The position numbers and the translations under genes were made by a program. The notes beneath the pieces are model-generated. The model did no database searches. It was not told where the DNA came from and worked only from the letters and a program-made list of their open reading frames with translations. 64,000 nucleotides of DNA, from positions 13,696-77,695 of the forward strand of contig CAMPHJ010000010.1 in assembly GCA_946885845.1 (NCBI GenBank), given 5' to 3'. The first letter of the stretch is position 1. Each line of letters starts with the position of its first letter. Shown here piece by piece: positions 47,794 to 57,331 of this stretch. Source of the DNA: an uncultured Sphingobium sp. Lineage in GTDB: Bacteria; Pseudomonadota; Alphaproteobacteria; Sphingomonadales; Sphingomonadaceae.

Positions 47794-47920
47794 GCTAAAA
47801 GATCAGGCCGCTTCGACCTGATGCTGCGGCAATTAGGCCGGATGTCTCGGTTCGATCTCGCAATCGCCGACATGCTCAGCCTCCATCCGCGACAACCGAA
47901 TGCGGCTTTAGGTGGTGAAA

Positions 47921-47951
47921 CATAAAAAAAGGGCCGGTTTGAGACCGGCCC
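47921..47951 (-). terminator. Rho-independent terminator, minus strand
   Basis: GGGCCGGT and ACCGGCCC form an 8-bp GC-rich stem with loop TTGAG. On the minus strand it is followed by a seven-T tract. Its upstream gene is not evident. Confidence 0.75.
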
Positions 47952-48175
47952 TTCAGGAGCTTCTTCTGATTGAAGACCCTCTGGGAAAGCAAGCAATATG
48001 CGAACTTTTTCGATTCGCCTAGTAAAATTGCAGCCTTCCACGTGGCTGCAGTCTACATCAGTTTTTAAAACTGTTTACGCCAGCGCGTCAGGCCTCACAC
48101 CGTTAGCTGCCATCCTTGAGTGGCGTCAGAACTAGGCATGAAGAGACGGCAAGACACCAATCTCGGCCGTCGGTA

Positions 48176-48208
48176 ATCAAAAAGGGCCGCCGCAGTTCCG
48201 CGACGGCC
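48176..48208 (-). terminator. Rho-independent terminator of the TonB receptor gene
   Basis: GGCCGCCGC (48185-48193) and GCGACGGCC (48200-48208) pair with one mismatch around a 6-nt loop. On the minus strand TTTTTGATT follows. It lies 25 bp after the receptor stop. Confidence 0.75.
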
Positions 48209-48232
48209 ACTTCTTTGTATTTACCTAGCAGC

Positions 48233-49320
48233 TTACCACCGGAAGGCTAGCGAAGCGCCGAACTCACGCGGCGCAGTCGCGTTGATAGAGCGGTACCCCG
48301 AACTGAATGCGTTACCGTCAGAAGCAGCAGTCTGGTCAATGGCAGCCGAAATGTTTGTAATCCGCTTCTGGTTAAGAATGTTCTTGACAAATCCTGTCAG
48401 TTCCCACTTGCCATCGTCGCTGCGGATACCGGTGTAGACATTGAGAATAGTACGGCTTTGATACCTATAGTTCTTCAGCTGTGAATAAACTCCAGGGCGA
48501 TAGCTTACCAACCCGCGGACGAACGGAGTGAAAGATCCACCCATCGGGAAGCGAAGTTCGCTATTAGCCGACAAACTGAAGTTTGGCGTATCTGACAACC
48601 GGTTTAGACGGCAGAAGCTGACATTGCCTGTCCCCGTAATTACCGGAGGTGGGTTCGAATCCGGCTCGCCATCACCATTATAATCGTTGCATGGCAACCG
48701 GGCGTCGCCGGAATACCGCGCCTTGACATAAGCGGTACTGACCGAAAAATCCCAGAAGGTCGTTGGGCGTGCGTCAAGGGTCAACTCGATCCCTTTGATC
48801 GTCGCATCGCCGTTGTAGTTGAAATCAAATCCGCCATCGTTGACTCTGTCGCCCGAAGTGCCGATCGGTGAGGCGCCGTCTGAGAGATTGCCGCACCCTC
48901 CGCCAAATTCATCAGGCAGGTTGGGACAATCATAGGTTACGCCTGCAAAGCGCGATATGAAGCCGTCTATCTTCTGATAGAAGGCGGCCACAGCGAAGTT
49001 CAGCTTCCGATCGAAGGTCGAACCCTTCACGCCGACTTCGAAAGCGTCTGTTGTTTCATCATCTGTGACGATCAGATCGTTCGACACGCCTACCGGCACT
49101 GATACGCCTGCGGTACCGGCGCGGAAGGAACGATTATAGGCTGCATAGATATTTACATCGTCGTTGATCTCATAGGTCAGGTTGACGCCGCCCGTGAATG
49201 CATCGGTATCCTGGTTGTCCAGACCCGCCGGGATGCCGTTCTGATTGACTGTGAATGGCGCGATAGGCCTGATTACACAATTCCCATCGGTCGGTGGCGT
49301 GGGTATACAGCCGGCCGGGA
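48233..49320 (-). pseudogene. TonB-dependent receptor, C-terminal barrel part, cut by an IS3 element
   Basis: About 360 residues of a TonB receptor barrel: repeated amphipathic strands, the segment LTYEINDDVNIYAAYNRSFR typical of the barrel middle, and a final strand ending FGASLAFRW with a terminal aromatic. The plug domain, TonB box and signal peptide are missing because an IS3 element abuts the gene at 49320-49321. Intact relatives in sphingomonads import glycans, siderophores or aromatics across the outer membrane. Two loops hold cysteines. The terminator downstream is still intact. Confidence 0.87.
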
Positions 49321-49368
49321 TGACCCTGTCCCGGATTTGCCCCCGGCCAGAACGAGAGATCCGGCACT

Positions 49369-50208
49369 TCATCGGCCGGGGTTAACCCCGGCCGATGAAG
49401 CAAATTCGGCAGGCGTCATGAACCCCAGGGATGTGTGAGGTCGGATCTCGTTGAAGTCCGTCCGCCACGCCTCGATCTTGCTCCTGGCGTCGTCCAAAGA
49501 CAAGAACCAGTGCGTGTTCAGGCATTCATCGCGCAGCCGGCCATTGAAGCTTTCAACAAAGGCATTGTCGGTGGGCTTTCCCGGCCGGCTGAAGTCCAGC
49601 GTAACGCGGTTGATATAGGCCCAATGGTCGAGCGCCCGAGAGATGAATTCCGGGCCATTGTCCACCCTGATCTTGGCGGGCGGGGCGCCGCGTTCGAACA
49701 GCAGGCGGTCCATGACATCGACTACCTGTTCACCCTTGATCCCCTGATCGACGTGGATCGCCAAACACTCTCGGGTGTAAGCGTCGACGACGGTCAAAGC
49801 GCGGAACCGCTTGCCGTTGAACAAGGCGTCGGACACAAAGTCCATCGCCCAGATTTCGTTCGCACGCGATGGCAGTGGCCGCTCCACCCGCCGCGCCGCC
49901 ATGACGTGCCGGCGGGGCCTTTTAGCCCGTAAATTAAGGCCTTCCAGGCGATAGAGGCGGTGTACCCGCTTCACATTGACAGCAGCCTTCACGCCGAAGC
50001 AGGACATGGATACGGCGATAGCCATAGCGCACGCGTGCCTCGGCAATTTCCTTGATTCTGTTCCTGAGCGGCGCCTGGTCGCTTCGGACCGACCGGTAGC
50101 GGTGCGTCTTGCGATCGAACCGGAGAACAGCGCAGCTGCGCCGCTCACTCACCCGATAACGATCCTGCACCCAATGGGCGATCTCGCGAAGCCGACCAGG
50201 CGCTACAC
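49369..50208 (-). pseudogene. IS3 orfB (DDE transposase), frameshifted
   Basis: The catalytic core is present: D in WAMDFVSDAL, D in RVDNGPEF and E in FVESFNGRLRDE. The HTH_21 region reads GRLREIAHWVQDRYRVSERR and IAEARVRYGYRRIHVLLRREG. About 49980 the frame breaks: RREG and VNVKRVHRLYRLEG are in different frames, best explained by a 2-bp deletion. This is separate from the normal frameshift site at 50209-50215. A functional transposase is therefore not expected. Confidence 0.85.
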
Positions 50209-50469
50209 TTTTTTTGCCAGAACCTCCTGGAGCATGGCCTTGTCCAACGACAGATCGGCCACGAGTCGCTTCAGCTTCTGGTTCTCTTCCTCAAGCTGCC
50301 GCATCTTGCGCAGTTCCGATGGCCCCAGACCCCCGTATAACTGCTTCCAGCGGTAGTACGTCGCCTCCGACACACCCATCTTCCGGCATACCTCGGCGAC
50401 CGGGGTACCAACCTCGGCCTGGCGCAGCGCAAATGCTATCTGCTCGCCCGTGAACTTCGACTTCTTCAT
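50203..50469 (-). CDS. IS3 orfA (transposase HTH subunit)
   Basis: An 88-residue OrfA beginning MKKSKFTGEQIAFALRQAE, with the helix-turn-helix TPVAEVCRKMGVSEATYYRW and a C-terminal leucine-heptad coiled coil (RQLEEENQKLKRLVADL). It binds the IS ends and, through frameshifting, forms the OrfAB transposase N-terminus. The reading frame appears intact. Confidence 0.9.
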   Translation of the reverse strand: MKKSKFTGEQIAFALRQAEVGTPVAEVCRKMGVSEATYYRWKQLYGGLGPSELRKMRQLEEENQKLKRLVADLSLDKAMLQEVLAKKV

Positions 50470-50550
50470 GCAAAATCTCCAGCTCAAATCCGCTTCGATT
50501 TTGCCAGATTCCTCTCATTCCCGCTGGAGGCATTTTCCGGGACAGGGTCA

Positions 50551-51410
50551 CATCGTATCTGGCGAGCCGGTAGAAGAGGATTTGGTCGGTGACGGTTGGA
50601 CCGAAATTTTCGGCAGCGCAAGTAACCCCGGCGCCACTCCAGAGGAACGTCAAATGGCGGACTTCGCCAATATGGAGGCAGTTCGGTCGCGCATCGATCA
50701 TATCGTGCGCGATCCGGCCACGGCAGATGCGCTGAAGCCGTGGTATTTACACCATGTGCAAGCGCCCTTGCTTCCATGACGAATATCTCGACAGCTTCAA
50801 TCGGCCAAATGTCACGCTGGTCGATACTGGCGGCAAGGGCGTTGAACGGATCACCGAGAATAGCGTCGTCGTCGACGGGGTCGACTATCCTGTCGACTGC
50901 CTGGTCTACGCTTCCGGCTTCGAGGTGACGACCGGCTACACGCGCAGACTCGGCTTCGAGCTTTATGGCCGGGATGGACAAGCGTTGACCGAAGCCTGGC
51001 GGGAAGGCGCCGCGACAATCCACGGCATCTATGCTCGCGGGTTTCCAAACCTCCTCATGTTCAGCCTGATACAGGGCGGCACCGCTGCCAATTACCTCCA
51101 CGTCACCGACGAGGTTGCGGTCCAAACCGCCTATGTCATCAAGCAGATGATCGACATGGAAGGACGGACGTTCGAGCCGACCGAGGAAGGGCAGCAGCAC
51201 TGGCTCAATATACTCTTCACCCATTTGATCGCGAACGCGAAATCCGTCAACGAGTGCACACCGGGCTTCTACAATAATGAAGGTCAGTTGGGAGATCCCC
51301 GCATGGCGCGCAACGCCGCGTTCACGGGAGGCACGATGCAGTATATCAAGACGCTCAAAGCTTGGCGTGAGAAAGGTGGGCTGGAAGGGCTGGAAATATC
51401 GAAGAATTAG
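50551..51410 (+). pseudogene. Baeyer-Villiger monooxygenase, C-terminal half, truncated by IS3 and frameshifted
   Basis: Homology to the intact monooxygenase at 59860-61641 begins exactly at the IS border (IVSGEPVEEDL against [11 protein letters not shown]). The frame breaks near 50750, where WYLHHVQAP replaces the expected WYNTMCKRP. From 50754 the frame resumes as [19 protein letters not shown] and runs to 51410. Both Rossmann signatures and the BVMO fingerprint are missing. About 280 of some 590 residues remain, so it is inactive. Confidence 0.88.
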
Positions 51411-51553
51411 CGGGAGCTGGAACCGTCGATCAGATCGCTCGAATTTGGAACGCGCGCCTTCCCAACTATCAACTAAGTGGGAGAATAGTGATTTTGGTGG
51501 TCACGCTCGTGAAGGGGGCTATGGCGTGATCTGAAACCAGGACTGATTTTACA

Positions 51554-52798
51554 ATGAATGCGACGAAAGCTGCCCCCGCTCTGCCCACTTCTGAAACCAC
51601 GGCTTTCGGCATAATCGCGGCGATCAGCGCCTGCCATCTCATCAATGATATGTTGCAGTCGCTGCTGCCCGCCATTTATCCGAACCTGAAGGCGGAATTG
51701 GGGCTTTCGTTCAGCCAGATCGGATTGGTGACCCTGGCTTGCCAGATGACGGCATCGATCCTCCAACCTCTGGTCGGCCTTTATGCCGACAGGCGACCGA
51801 CACCGCTTGCATTGCCGCTTGGCACCCTTGTTTCACTGGTTGGGCTGCTGGTGCTATCGGCTGCGCACAGCTACGGACTGCTGCTACTCGGGGCCTCGAT
51901 GCTGGGCATCGGTTCGTCCGTTTTCCACCCTGAATCATCGCGGGTCGCGCGAATGGCTGCGGGGCGCAGGCACGGGCTCGCCCAGTCGATGTTTCAAGTT
52001 GGCGGCAATGCCGGGGCGGCGCTCGGTCCGCTGGCGGCCGCCATCGTCGTCATGCGCTGGGGCCAGTCCAGCCTCGCTGCCTTCGCGCTGCTCGCGCTGT
52101 TATCCTGCGCGATCTTGTGGAATGTCAGTCGATGGTATCGGCATCATGGGCTCTCGCGTTTATCGTCGGAAAAGAGGAGCACGAAGGCGATTGCGAGCTT
52201 GCCCCGGGGCAAGCTGCTCAGGGGGATCGCGATCCTGCTGGCGCTCAGCTTTTCGAAATATGTCTATCTGGCGAGCCTTACCAGCTATCTGACATTTTAT
52301 CTGATCCATCGCTTTGGTGTGTCTGTAGGAAACGCACAGCTACATTTGTTCGCGTTTCTAGCGGCGGTCGCTATTGGCACAATAATGGGTGGACCGCTCG
52401 GTGATCGGTTCGGCCGGAAATATGTGATCTGGTTTTCGATACTCGGCGCTCTCCCCTTCACCTTGATGCTGCCGCATGCCAGCCTGGCCTGGACTGGCCC
52501 ACTGACTGTGGTGATTGGCCTGATCCTCGCCTCTGCTTTCCCGGCAATCGTCGTGTTTGCGCAAGACCTTGTGCCCGGTAAGATCGGCATGATGTCCGGC
52601 CTGTTCTTCGGCTTTTCGTTCGGGATGGGCGGGCTCGGCGCTGCCGTTCTTGGTGAAGTTGCCGACCGGGCAGGTATCGAAATGGTTTACGCGATTTGTT
52701 CTTTTCTCCCGGCGATCGGGTTGCTTGCTGTCTTCTTGCCCAATCTCAAACCGCAGCCGCTCGCTCCGACTATTAGCGGCCTATATGACCACCCTTGA
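51554..52798 (+). CDS. MFS transporter, fosmidomycin-resistance (Fsr)-like
   Basis: A 414-residue 12-helix MFS protein of the Fsr type. The N-terminal SACHLINDMLQSLLPAIYP and QPLVGLYADRRPTP, and the GSSVFHPESSRVARMA and QSMFQVGGNAGAALGP segments, are characteristic. Fsr exports fosmidomycin, but family members have varied or unknown cargo. It is isolated, between a pseudogene and a convergent aldehyde dehydrogenase 66 bp away. Export of a toxic intermediate or import of an organic acid are both possible. Confidence 0.88.
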   Translation: MNATKAAPALPTSETTAFGIIAAISACHLINDMLQSLLPAIYPNLKAELGLSFSQIGLVTLACQMTASILQPLVGLYADRRPTPLALPLGTLVSLVGLLVLSAAHSYGLLLLGASMLGIGSSVFHPESSRVARMAAGRRHGLAQSMFQVGGNAGAALGPLAAAIVVMRWGQSSLAAFALLALLSCAILWNVSRWYRHHGLSRLSSEKRSTKAIASLPRGKLLRGIAILLALSFSKYVYLASLTSYLTFYLIHRFGVSVGNAQLHLFAFLAAVAIGTIMGGPLGDRFGRKYVIWFSILGALPFTLMLPHASLAWTGPLTVVIGLILASAFPAIVVFAQDLVPGKIGMMSGLFFGFSFGMGGLGAAVLGEVADRAGIEMVYAICSFLPAIGLLAVFLPNLKPQPLAPTISGLYDHP

Positions 52799-52864
52799 CC
52801 GGTAGTCGCCTCTTCGCGAGACCCGGCACCCTTGTTCATCTTACCCGGCGGCCGACGCCAACTC

Positions 52865-54265
52865 TTAACGGCGATCGACCCAAACGATCTGGGCGTTTGT
52901 GAATTCGCGGACACCAAAATGCGACAGCTCGCGCCCATATCCGCTCTTCTTCACGCCGCCGATCGGGGTGCGTGGATCGGACGCGGCGAAGCCGTTGATG
53001 AACACGCCCCCGCTCTCGATACGGCGAGCATATTTACGCGCCTTGGCAACATCCGCTGTCCAGATCGCTCCTGACAGGCCAAATTCGCTCTGGTTGGCGA
53101 GACGGATCGCATCTTCCGCGTCCTTCGCCGTGATGATCGATGCGACCGGTCCGAATGTCTCCTCCTCGAAGGCTGCCATGCCCGGCTTAACACCGGAAAG
53201 GACTACCGGCTTGAAGAAGGCTGTCCCATCGGCGCCGTCTTGCGGTCCGCCTTCCAGTAGCACCTTGGCACCTTGGTCGATCGTGCGCTTCACCTGGTCG
53301 GCGAGTTCCGACCGCAGGTCCACACGCGCCATTGGGCCGATATAGGTATCTTCCTCCTCCGGGTTGCCAATCTTGAGGCCCTTCACCGCGGCGACAAAGC
53401 GCCTGGAAAATTCCTCCGCGATCGGCTCTTCGACGATGATGCGCTTGGCCGCGATGCAGATCTGACCAGAATTCTGGAAACGGGCGAGCACCGCTGCGGA
53501 GACGGCGCGATCGAGATCAGCATCGGCGAGCACGATGAACGGATCGGAACCGCCCAGCTCAAGCAATGTCTTCTTGATCGCTCGTCCCGCCTGCGACGCA
53601 ACCGCCGAACCCGCGCGCACGCTGCCGGTTAGGCTGACGGCAGCGACACGGTCATCGCCAATGATCGCTTCGATATCATTCTGCGCGACGTTCAGGACCG
53701 AGATCAGTCCTTTGGGAAAACCAGCCTCCTCGAAAGCCGATGCGACATTATAGGCCGTCGCCAGACAGTTCGGAGCATGCTTCAGAATAAACGCGTTCCC
53801 AGCAAGAACGACCGGGACGATGCCACGCATGGCCTGCCAGAATGGAAAATTCCATGGCATGATGCCGAGGATCGAGCCGAGCGGCAGGAAAGAGACATAA
53901 GCGGCCTGACCTTCGATCTCAGTGAGTTCGTCATCGAGCAGTGGAGCACCGCGGGCGGCCGCCCATTCACACAGGTTGGCGCATTTTTCGATTTCGGCCT
54001 TCGCCTGCGTGATAGGTTTTCCCATTTCGCGAGTCATGGTGATCGCAAATTCGTCAACATGCGCGCGCAGAATGTCGGCGAGCTTGCCGAAGAAGACTGC
54101 CCGGTCGATCGGCTCTACATCGCGCCATATCTTGAATGCCGCGATGGATTTGTCCAGCAGGCTCTGAACCTGGTCCTGATTCTGGTGGGGATAGCGGGTG
54201 AACACTTCGCCGGTGGTGGGATTAATTGCCGCAGACTCGTTTGGGGATACTTTCGATCGAGCCAT
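52865..54265 (-). CDS. NAD(P)-dependent succinate-semialdehyde/aldehyde dehydrogenase (Sad type)
   Basis: A 466-residue aldehyde dehydrogenase. NAD site residues lie in IMPWNFPFWQ and KHAPNC, the glutamate in LELGGSDP, and the catalytic cysteine in NSGQICIAAKR. Sequence and length fit the Sad (YneI) clade of succinate-semialdehyde dehydrogenases. The start at 54265 follows AAGGAGAGCAGAG and yields the normal N-terminus; a longer frame to 54397 adds a non-homologous leader. It is divergent from the pcaC-like gene across 398 bp. Confidence 0.88.
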   Translation of the reverse strand: MARSKVSPNESAAINPTTGEVFTRYPHQNQDQVQSLLDKSIAAFKIWRDVEPIDRAVFFGKLADILRAHVDEFAITMTREMGKPITQAKAEIEKCANLCEWAAARGAPLLDDELTEIEGQAAYVSFLPLGSILGIMPWNFPFWQAMRGIVPVVLAGNAFILKHAPNCLATAYNVASAFEEAGFPKGLISVLNVAQNDIEAIIGDDRVAAVSLTGSVRAGSAVASQAGRAIKKTLLELGGSDPFIVLADADLDRAVSAAVLARFQNSGQICIAAKRIIVEEPIAEEFSRRFVAAVKGLKIGNPEEEDTYIGPMARVDLRSELADQVKRTIDQGAKVLLEGGPQDGADGTAFFKPVVLSGVKPGMAAFEEETFGPVASIITAKDAEDAIRLANQSEFGLSGAIWTADVAKARKYARRIESGGVFINGFAASDPRTPIGGVKKSGYGRELSHFGVREFTNAQIVWVDRR

Positions 54266-54663
54266 CTCTGCTCTCCTTATTAGTGTTCGCAGCGAGGTGC
54301 CGCAAAAATGACGTCTGGAATTAAGGAATTTTGGGCGGAGAAGCGACATTCCTCGTCCGGCGATCGATCGCTCCCAATATCGCAGCGCTGAGCACATGAA
54401 GCACCCGTTGGCTGGGAAAATACTGTCGATAGGCCTGGGGTCAGCTGTAATTCAAGCCTTAAGATAGGGACGGTTCATTAGCTGCGCGAAAATATCCGTC
54501 AAGCGGGTTGACGGACAATATTCTAGTGCATAGGCATTTCAAGCTTGGCGCTCTGGGCTTCGGCTTTTTTACAAAGCATCCCTGCGCACTGAGGCTAGGC
54601 TGAAGCGACCGCCGCGCGGTTGGCTATCGAGCACGACGACTGTTCAAGAGAAAGGATCTAGGG
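54266..54663. other. 398-bp divergent regulatory gap
   Basis: No gene is seen. It contains the dyad at 54495-54515, nested between AATAT and AATATT, which is the only notable structure. It lies between the Sad-type dehydrogenase and the decarboxylase-like gene, so both promoters should be here. Confidence 0.5.
54495..54515. promoter_or_regulatory. Dyad TCCGTCAA-N5-TTGACGGA, possible operator
   Basis: A perfect 8-bp inverted repeat with spacer GCGGG, bordered by AT-rich arms, about 170 nt upstream of the decarboxylase-like gene. TTGACG in the right arm could also be a -35 box. A regulator such as the GntR protein at 56615 is a candidate, by proximity only. Confidence 0.4.
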
Positions 54664-55071
54664 ATGAGTGATCTGTTCGAGGATGCAGGCCCCCAATTCG
54701 AGAAGGGCCTTGCGGTCCGCAAGGCAGTGCTCGGCGATGTCTATGTCGAAAAGTCCCTGAACGCTGCGACGCCCTTCAACATGGACATCCAGAAATTCAC
54801 GACGGAATATTGTTGGGGCGCCATCTGGTCGCGTCCGGGTCTCGATCACAAGGCGCGCAGCATGGTCAACCTTGCCATGCTCACGGCTCTGAACCGGCAT
54901 CACGAATTCAAAGTCCACGTCCGCGGCGCCATCAACAACGGCGTGACAGTGGATGAAATCAAGGAAATCCTTCTCCAAAGCGCGATTTATGCTGGTCTGC
55001 CAGCATCCCTCGAACATTTCCGTCTCGCTTCAGAGGTACTCGCCGAGATGGGCCTGATCAGTAATGACTGA
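54664..55071 (+). CDS. Carboxymuconolactone decarboxylase family protein (PcaC-like)
   Basis: A 135-residue AhpD-fold protein without the CxxC of peroxidase members. The segments WGAIWSRPGLDHKARSMVNL and HEFKVHVRGAINNGV and then LLQSAIYAGLPASLEHFRLA closely follow PcaC, which decarboxylates 4-carboxymuconolactone in protocatechuate breakdown. No other pca gene is nearby, so a related decarboxylation is possible. It overlaps the next gene by 8 bp, suggesting a coupled two-gene unit. Confidence 0.85.
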   Translation: MSDLFEDAGPQFEKGLAVRKAVLGDVYVEKSLNAATPFNMDIQKFTTEYCWGAIWSRPGLDHKARSMVNLAMLTALNRHHEFKVHVRGAINNGVTVDEIKEILLQSAIYAGLPASLEHFRLASEVLAEMGLISND

Positions 55072-55957
55072 CAACTCGAAAATCGCAGCACCTGCCATCA
55101 TCGGATTTGTAGGGCTTGGCGCGATGGGATTGCCCGTGGCGAAGTGCCTCGTCAGGGCAGGATATCAGGTCCAAGGTTTCGACCTCTCGCAGGATGCCTG
55201 CAACGCGCTTCTGGAAGCTGGCGGCAAGATCTGCGAAGATGCCAGGCTGGCCGCGGAGGGCGCAGAAGCTGTCATTACAATGTTGCCGAACTCCAAGATC
55301 GTGAACAAGGTGGTGCTGGACTCGCTGGCCTACCATCTCGGCAACGCGGTGCTGATCGACATGTCCTCGTCGGTCCCTGCTGAAACCCGTAAACTCGGCG
55401 AGGAACTCGAAAAGCGCGGGTTGAATATGGTCGATGCTCCGGTTTCCGGTGGTGTCAGACGTGCAGTCGATGGCTCCCTGGCGATCATGATTGGCGGTGA
55501 TCCCGCAAGCGTGGCCCGCGTGAAGCCCGTTCTCGAAGCTTTGGGTCGCTCTATCTTCGAGACAGGGCCACTCGGGTCGGGTCACGCCATGAAGGCGCTG
55601 AACAATTTCGTGTCGGCTGCTGGCTTGACCGCGGCATGTGAGGCGCTGGCAGTCGGCAAGAAATTCGGTCTCGATCCCGAGCAGATGGTTGATATCCTCA
55701 ACGTCTCGACCGGCCGCAACAACAGCACCGAAAACAAGATGAAGCCCTTCATCTTGTCTGGCTCCTACGATGGAGGTTTTTCTCTCGCGCTGATGGCAAA
55801 GGATTTGCGTGTTGCAGCCGATTTGGCGGATGCAATGGCAACCCCCTCGCCCACTTCGCGCCTCATGGCTTCCTTGTGGGGTGCCGCACTAGAGCAACTT
55901 CAGGATGGCGCGGACCATACTGAGATCAATCGATATCTGGAGACGCTTCAGGAATGA
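55064..55957 (+). CDS. NAD(P)-dependent beta-hydroxyacid dehydrogenase (3-hydroxyisobutyrate/tartronate-semialdehyde reductase family)
   Basis: A 297-residue HIBADH-family enzyme. The Rossmann motif GFVGLGAMG is near the N-terminus. The substrate motif DAPVSGGVRRAVDGSLAIM and the catalytic lysine in HAMKALNNFVSAAG are intact. Substrates in this family include 3-hydroxyisobutyrate, tartronate semialdehyde and L-threonate; sequence alone does not decide. It overlaps the PcaC-like gene by 8 bp. A 3-hydroxyisobutyrate role would link with mmsA in valine or isobutyrate use, but the neighbour suggests an aromatic or sugar-acid route. Confidence 0.88.
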   Translation: MTDNSKIAAPAIIGFVGLGAMGLPVAKCLVRAGYQVQGFDLSQDACNALLEAGGKICEDARLAAEGAEAVITMLPNSKIVNKVVLDSLAYHLGNAVLIDMSSSVPAETRKLGEELEKRGLNMVDAPVSGGVRRAVDGSLAIMIGGDPASVARVKPVLEALGRSIFETGPLGSGHAMKALNNFVSAAGLTAACEALAVGKKFGLDPEQMVDILNVSTGRNNSTENKMKPFILSGSYDGGFSLALMAKDLRVAADLADAMATPSPTSRLMASLWGAALEQLQDGADHTEINRYLETLQE

Positions 55958-56106
55958 AAGGCCGCTGAGCTGGAGTGCTGCGCCGACCAGCGTCGTCCCC
56001 ACATCGGGTACAGGTAGCTTACGCGGTGCGAACAGATTTTGGTGCCGTGAGCGTTTACTTTTTATTGGCGCCTCGAAGCTGAAACTCGACCTGATCGGGA
56101 AACGAA

Positions 56107-56514
56107 ATGCAAATCGAATATGGACGTGGCACAGTAACGGCTTCGCAATTTACCGATTTACTTGAAAAGTCTGGCTTGGCTTCAAGGAGGCCGGCAAACG
56201 ATCTTGCTCGGCTCCAACGGATGCTCGACAATGCCGACCTGATCGTCACTGCAAGCCTTGTAGAGACAGGGCAGCTTGTCGGAATAGCCCGATCGCTTAC
56301 CGATTGGTCCTTTGCCACCTACCTCGCTGACTTGGCTGTGGATGCTGCCTTCAAAGGTCGCGGCATTGGCAAGCGGCTGATTGAGGAAACACGTAATCTG
56401 ATCGGCGAGGAATCCATGTTGCTGCTTTTGTCCGCACCTGGTGCGGTGAGCTTCTATCAAAAGATCGGCATGCCAGTATCTGACAGAGCGTTTCTTTATC
56501 CTCGAATCCGTTAA
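56107..56514 (+). CDS. GNAT-family N-acetyltransferase
   Basis: A 135-residue GNAT domain. The acetyl-CoA pyrophosphate loop is in DAAFKGRGIGKRLIEE (Q/RxxGxG/A type), preceded by the beta-4 strand YLADLAV and followed by SFYQKIGM. The acceptor is unknown. It lies 149 bp after the dehydrogenase and 88 bp or more before the GntR gene. It is compact and complete. Confidence 0.82.
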   Translation: MQIEYGRGTVTASQFTDLLEKSGLASRRPANDLARLQRMLDNADLIVTASLVETGQLVGIARSLTDWSFATYLADLAVDAAFKGRGIGKRLIEETRNLIGEESMLLLLSAPGAVSFYQKIGMPVSDRAFLYPRIR

Positions 56515-56614
56515 ACATGAGAATTCTCTAGCTTTCGAGGCCAATAGCCGTTGACTGGCCAACAGTAGATGGCGCATCGCATCGGCCCTCGATTATCGTT
56601 GCGTGGAGGAAGGC

Positions 56615-57331
56615 GTGAAAAGCGTGACGAAATTTGCGACGGATGCCGAGGAGGGTGCTCCTCGCCGAATTGAGCCTATGCCGGTGCGTCGGCAAGTCGA
56701 GGACGCGCTTCGGGATGCGATCGTGACGGGTCACTATGCGCCGGGCACACACCTGTCTGACCGCCTCCTCATGGAAACCTTCGGTACAAGCAGGCAAATC
56801 ATCCGGGAGGCGATCCGGCTGCTGGAAGCCGAGGGTTTGGTCGAGCAGCGTCCGCACCGCGGACCTATCGTTGCGACTTTGACGGCCGATGAAGCCGAGG
56901 ACATCTACGCCGTTCGCGGCCAGCTTGAAGGCTTGGTAGTATATGAGTTCGCACGCAAAGCCAGCGAGAGCGATCGAACGGCGCTGCGCGCCGTGTTCGA
57001 CCGGCTCGCCATATCAGAGGCAACCGACCGCAAAGAAGCGATCCTGACCATCAAGCAACAACTCTACGATGTCCTGCTCGCCGGTTGCGGAAACAGCTAT
57101 GCGTCACGGATGCTGACGACGATCCTTCATCGCAATCAACAGCTTCGCGCTTATTCGCTTTCGACGCCAGGGCGGCTCAAACACACGATCGAAGAGATGC
57201 GGAAGATCATAGAAGCAATAGAACAGAAAGATGCTGAAGGCGCTGCAGCAGCGTGCCGATTGCATGTACAGAAAGCGGCCGAAGCTGCCCTTTCAGTTTT
57301 ACGAGCGCAGGAAGCGGAGGACCCTTTCTAG
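56615..57331 (+). CDS. GntR-family regulator, FCD (FadR-like) subfamily
   Basis: About 238 residues. The N-terminal winged HTH includes QVEDALRDAIVTGHYAPGTHLSDRLLMETFGTSRQIIREAIRLLEAEGLV. The C-terminal FCD helical domain carries metal-ligand positions in the AAAACRLHVQKA region. The GTG at 56615 follows GGAGGAAGGC and is preferred over the GTG at 56603. FCD regulators bind organic acids or sugar acids. It probably controls the PcaC-like/dehydrogenase genes or the divergent aldehyde dehydrogenase; this is by position only. Confidence 0.88.
   Translation: MKSVTKFATDAEEGAPRRIEPMPVRRQVEDALRDAIVTGHYAPGTHLSDRLLMETFGTSRQIIREAIRLLEAEGLVEQRPHRGPIVATLTADEAEDIYAVRGQLEGLVVYEFARKASESDRTALRAVFDRLAISEATDRKEAILTIKQQLYDVLLAGCGNSYASRMLTTILHRNQQLRAYSLSTPGRLKHTIEEMRKIIEAIEQKDAEGAAAACRLHVQKAAEAALSVLRAQEAEDPF

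Larger units (their letters stand above)
47794..48232. other. 439-bp gap with two minus-strand terminators and one small dyad
   Basis: No gene is seen. It contains the hairpins at 47921-47951 and 48176-48208. It also has a 7-bp dyad TGCAGCC/GGCTGCA at 48029-48050. A gene between the two terminators may have been lost. Confidence 0.5.
49321..50550 (-). mobile_element. IS3-family insertion sequence, 1230 bp
   Basis: It is bounded by 15-bp perfect terminal inverted repeats, TGACCCTGTCCCGGA (49321-49335) and TCCGGGACAGGGTCA (50536-50550). It holds orfA and orfB, with an A7 slippery run at 50209-50215 on the minus strand for programmed -1 frameshifting. Flanking bases differ (GGGA left, CATC right), so no target-site duplication is visible. 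It separates two unrelated broken genes. orfB is damaged, so this copy is not autonomously active. Confidence 0.9.
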
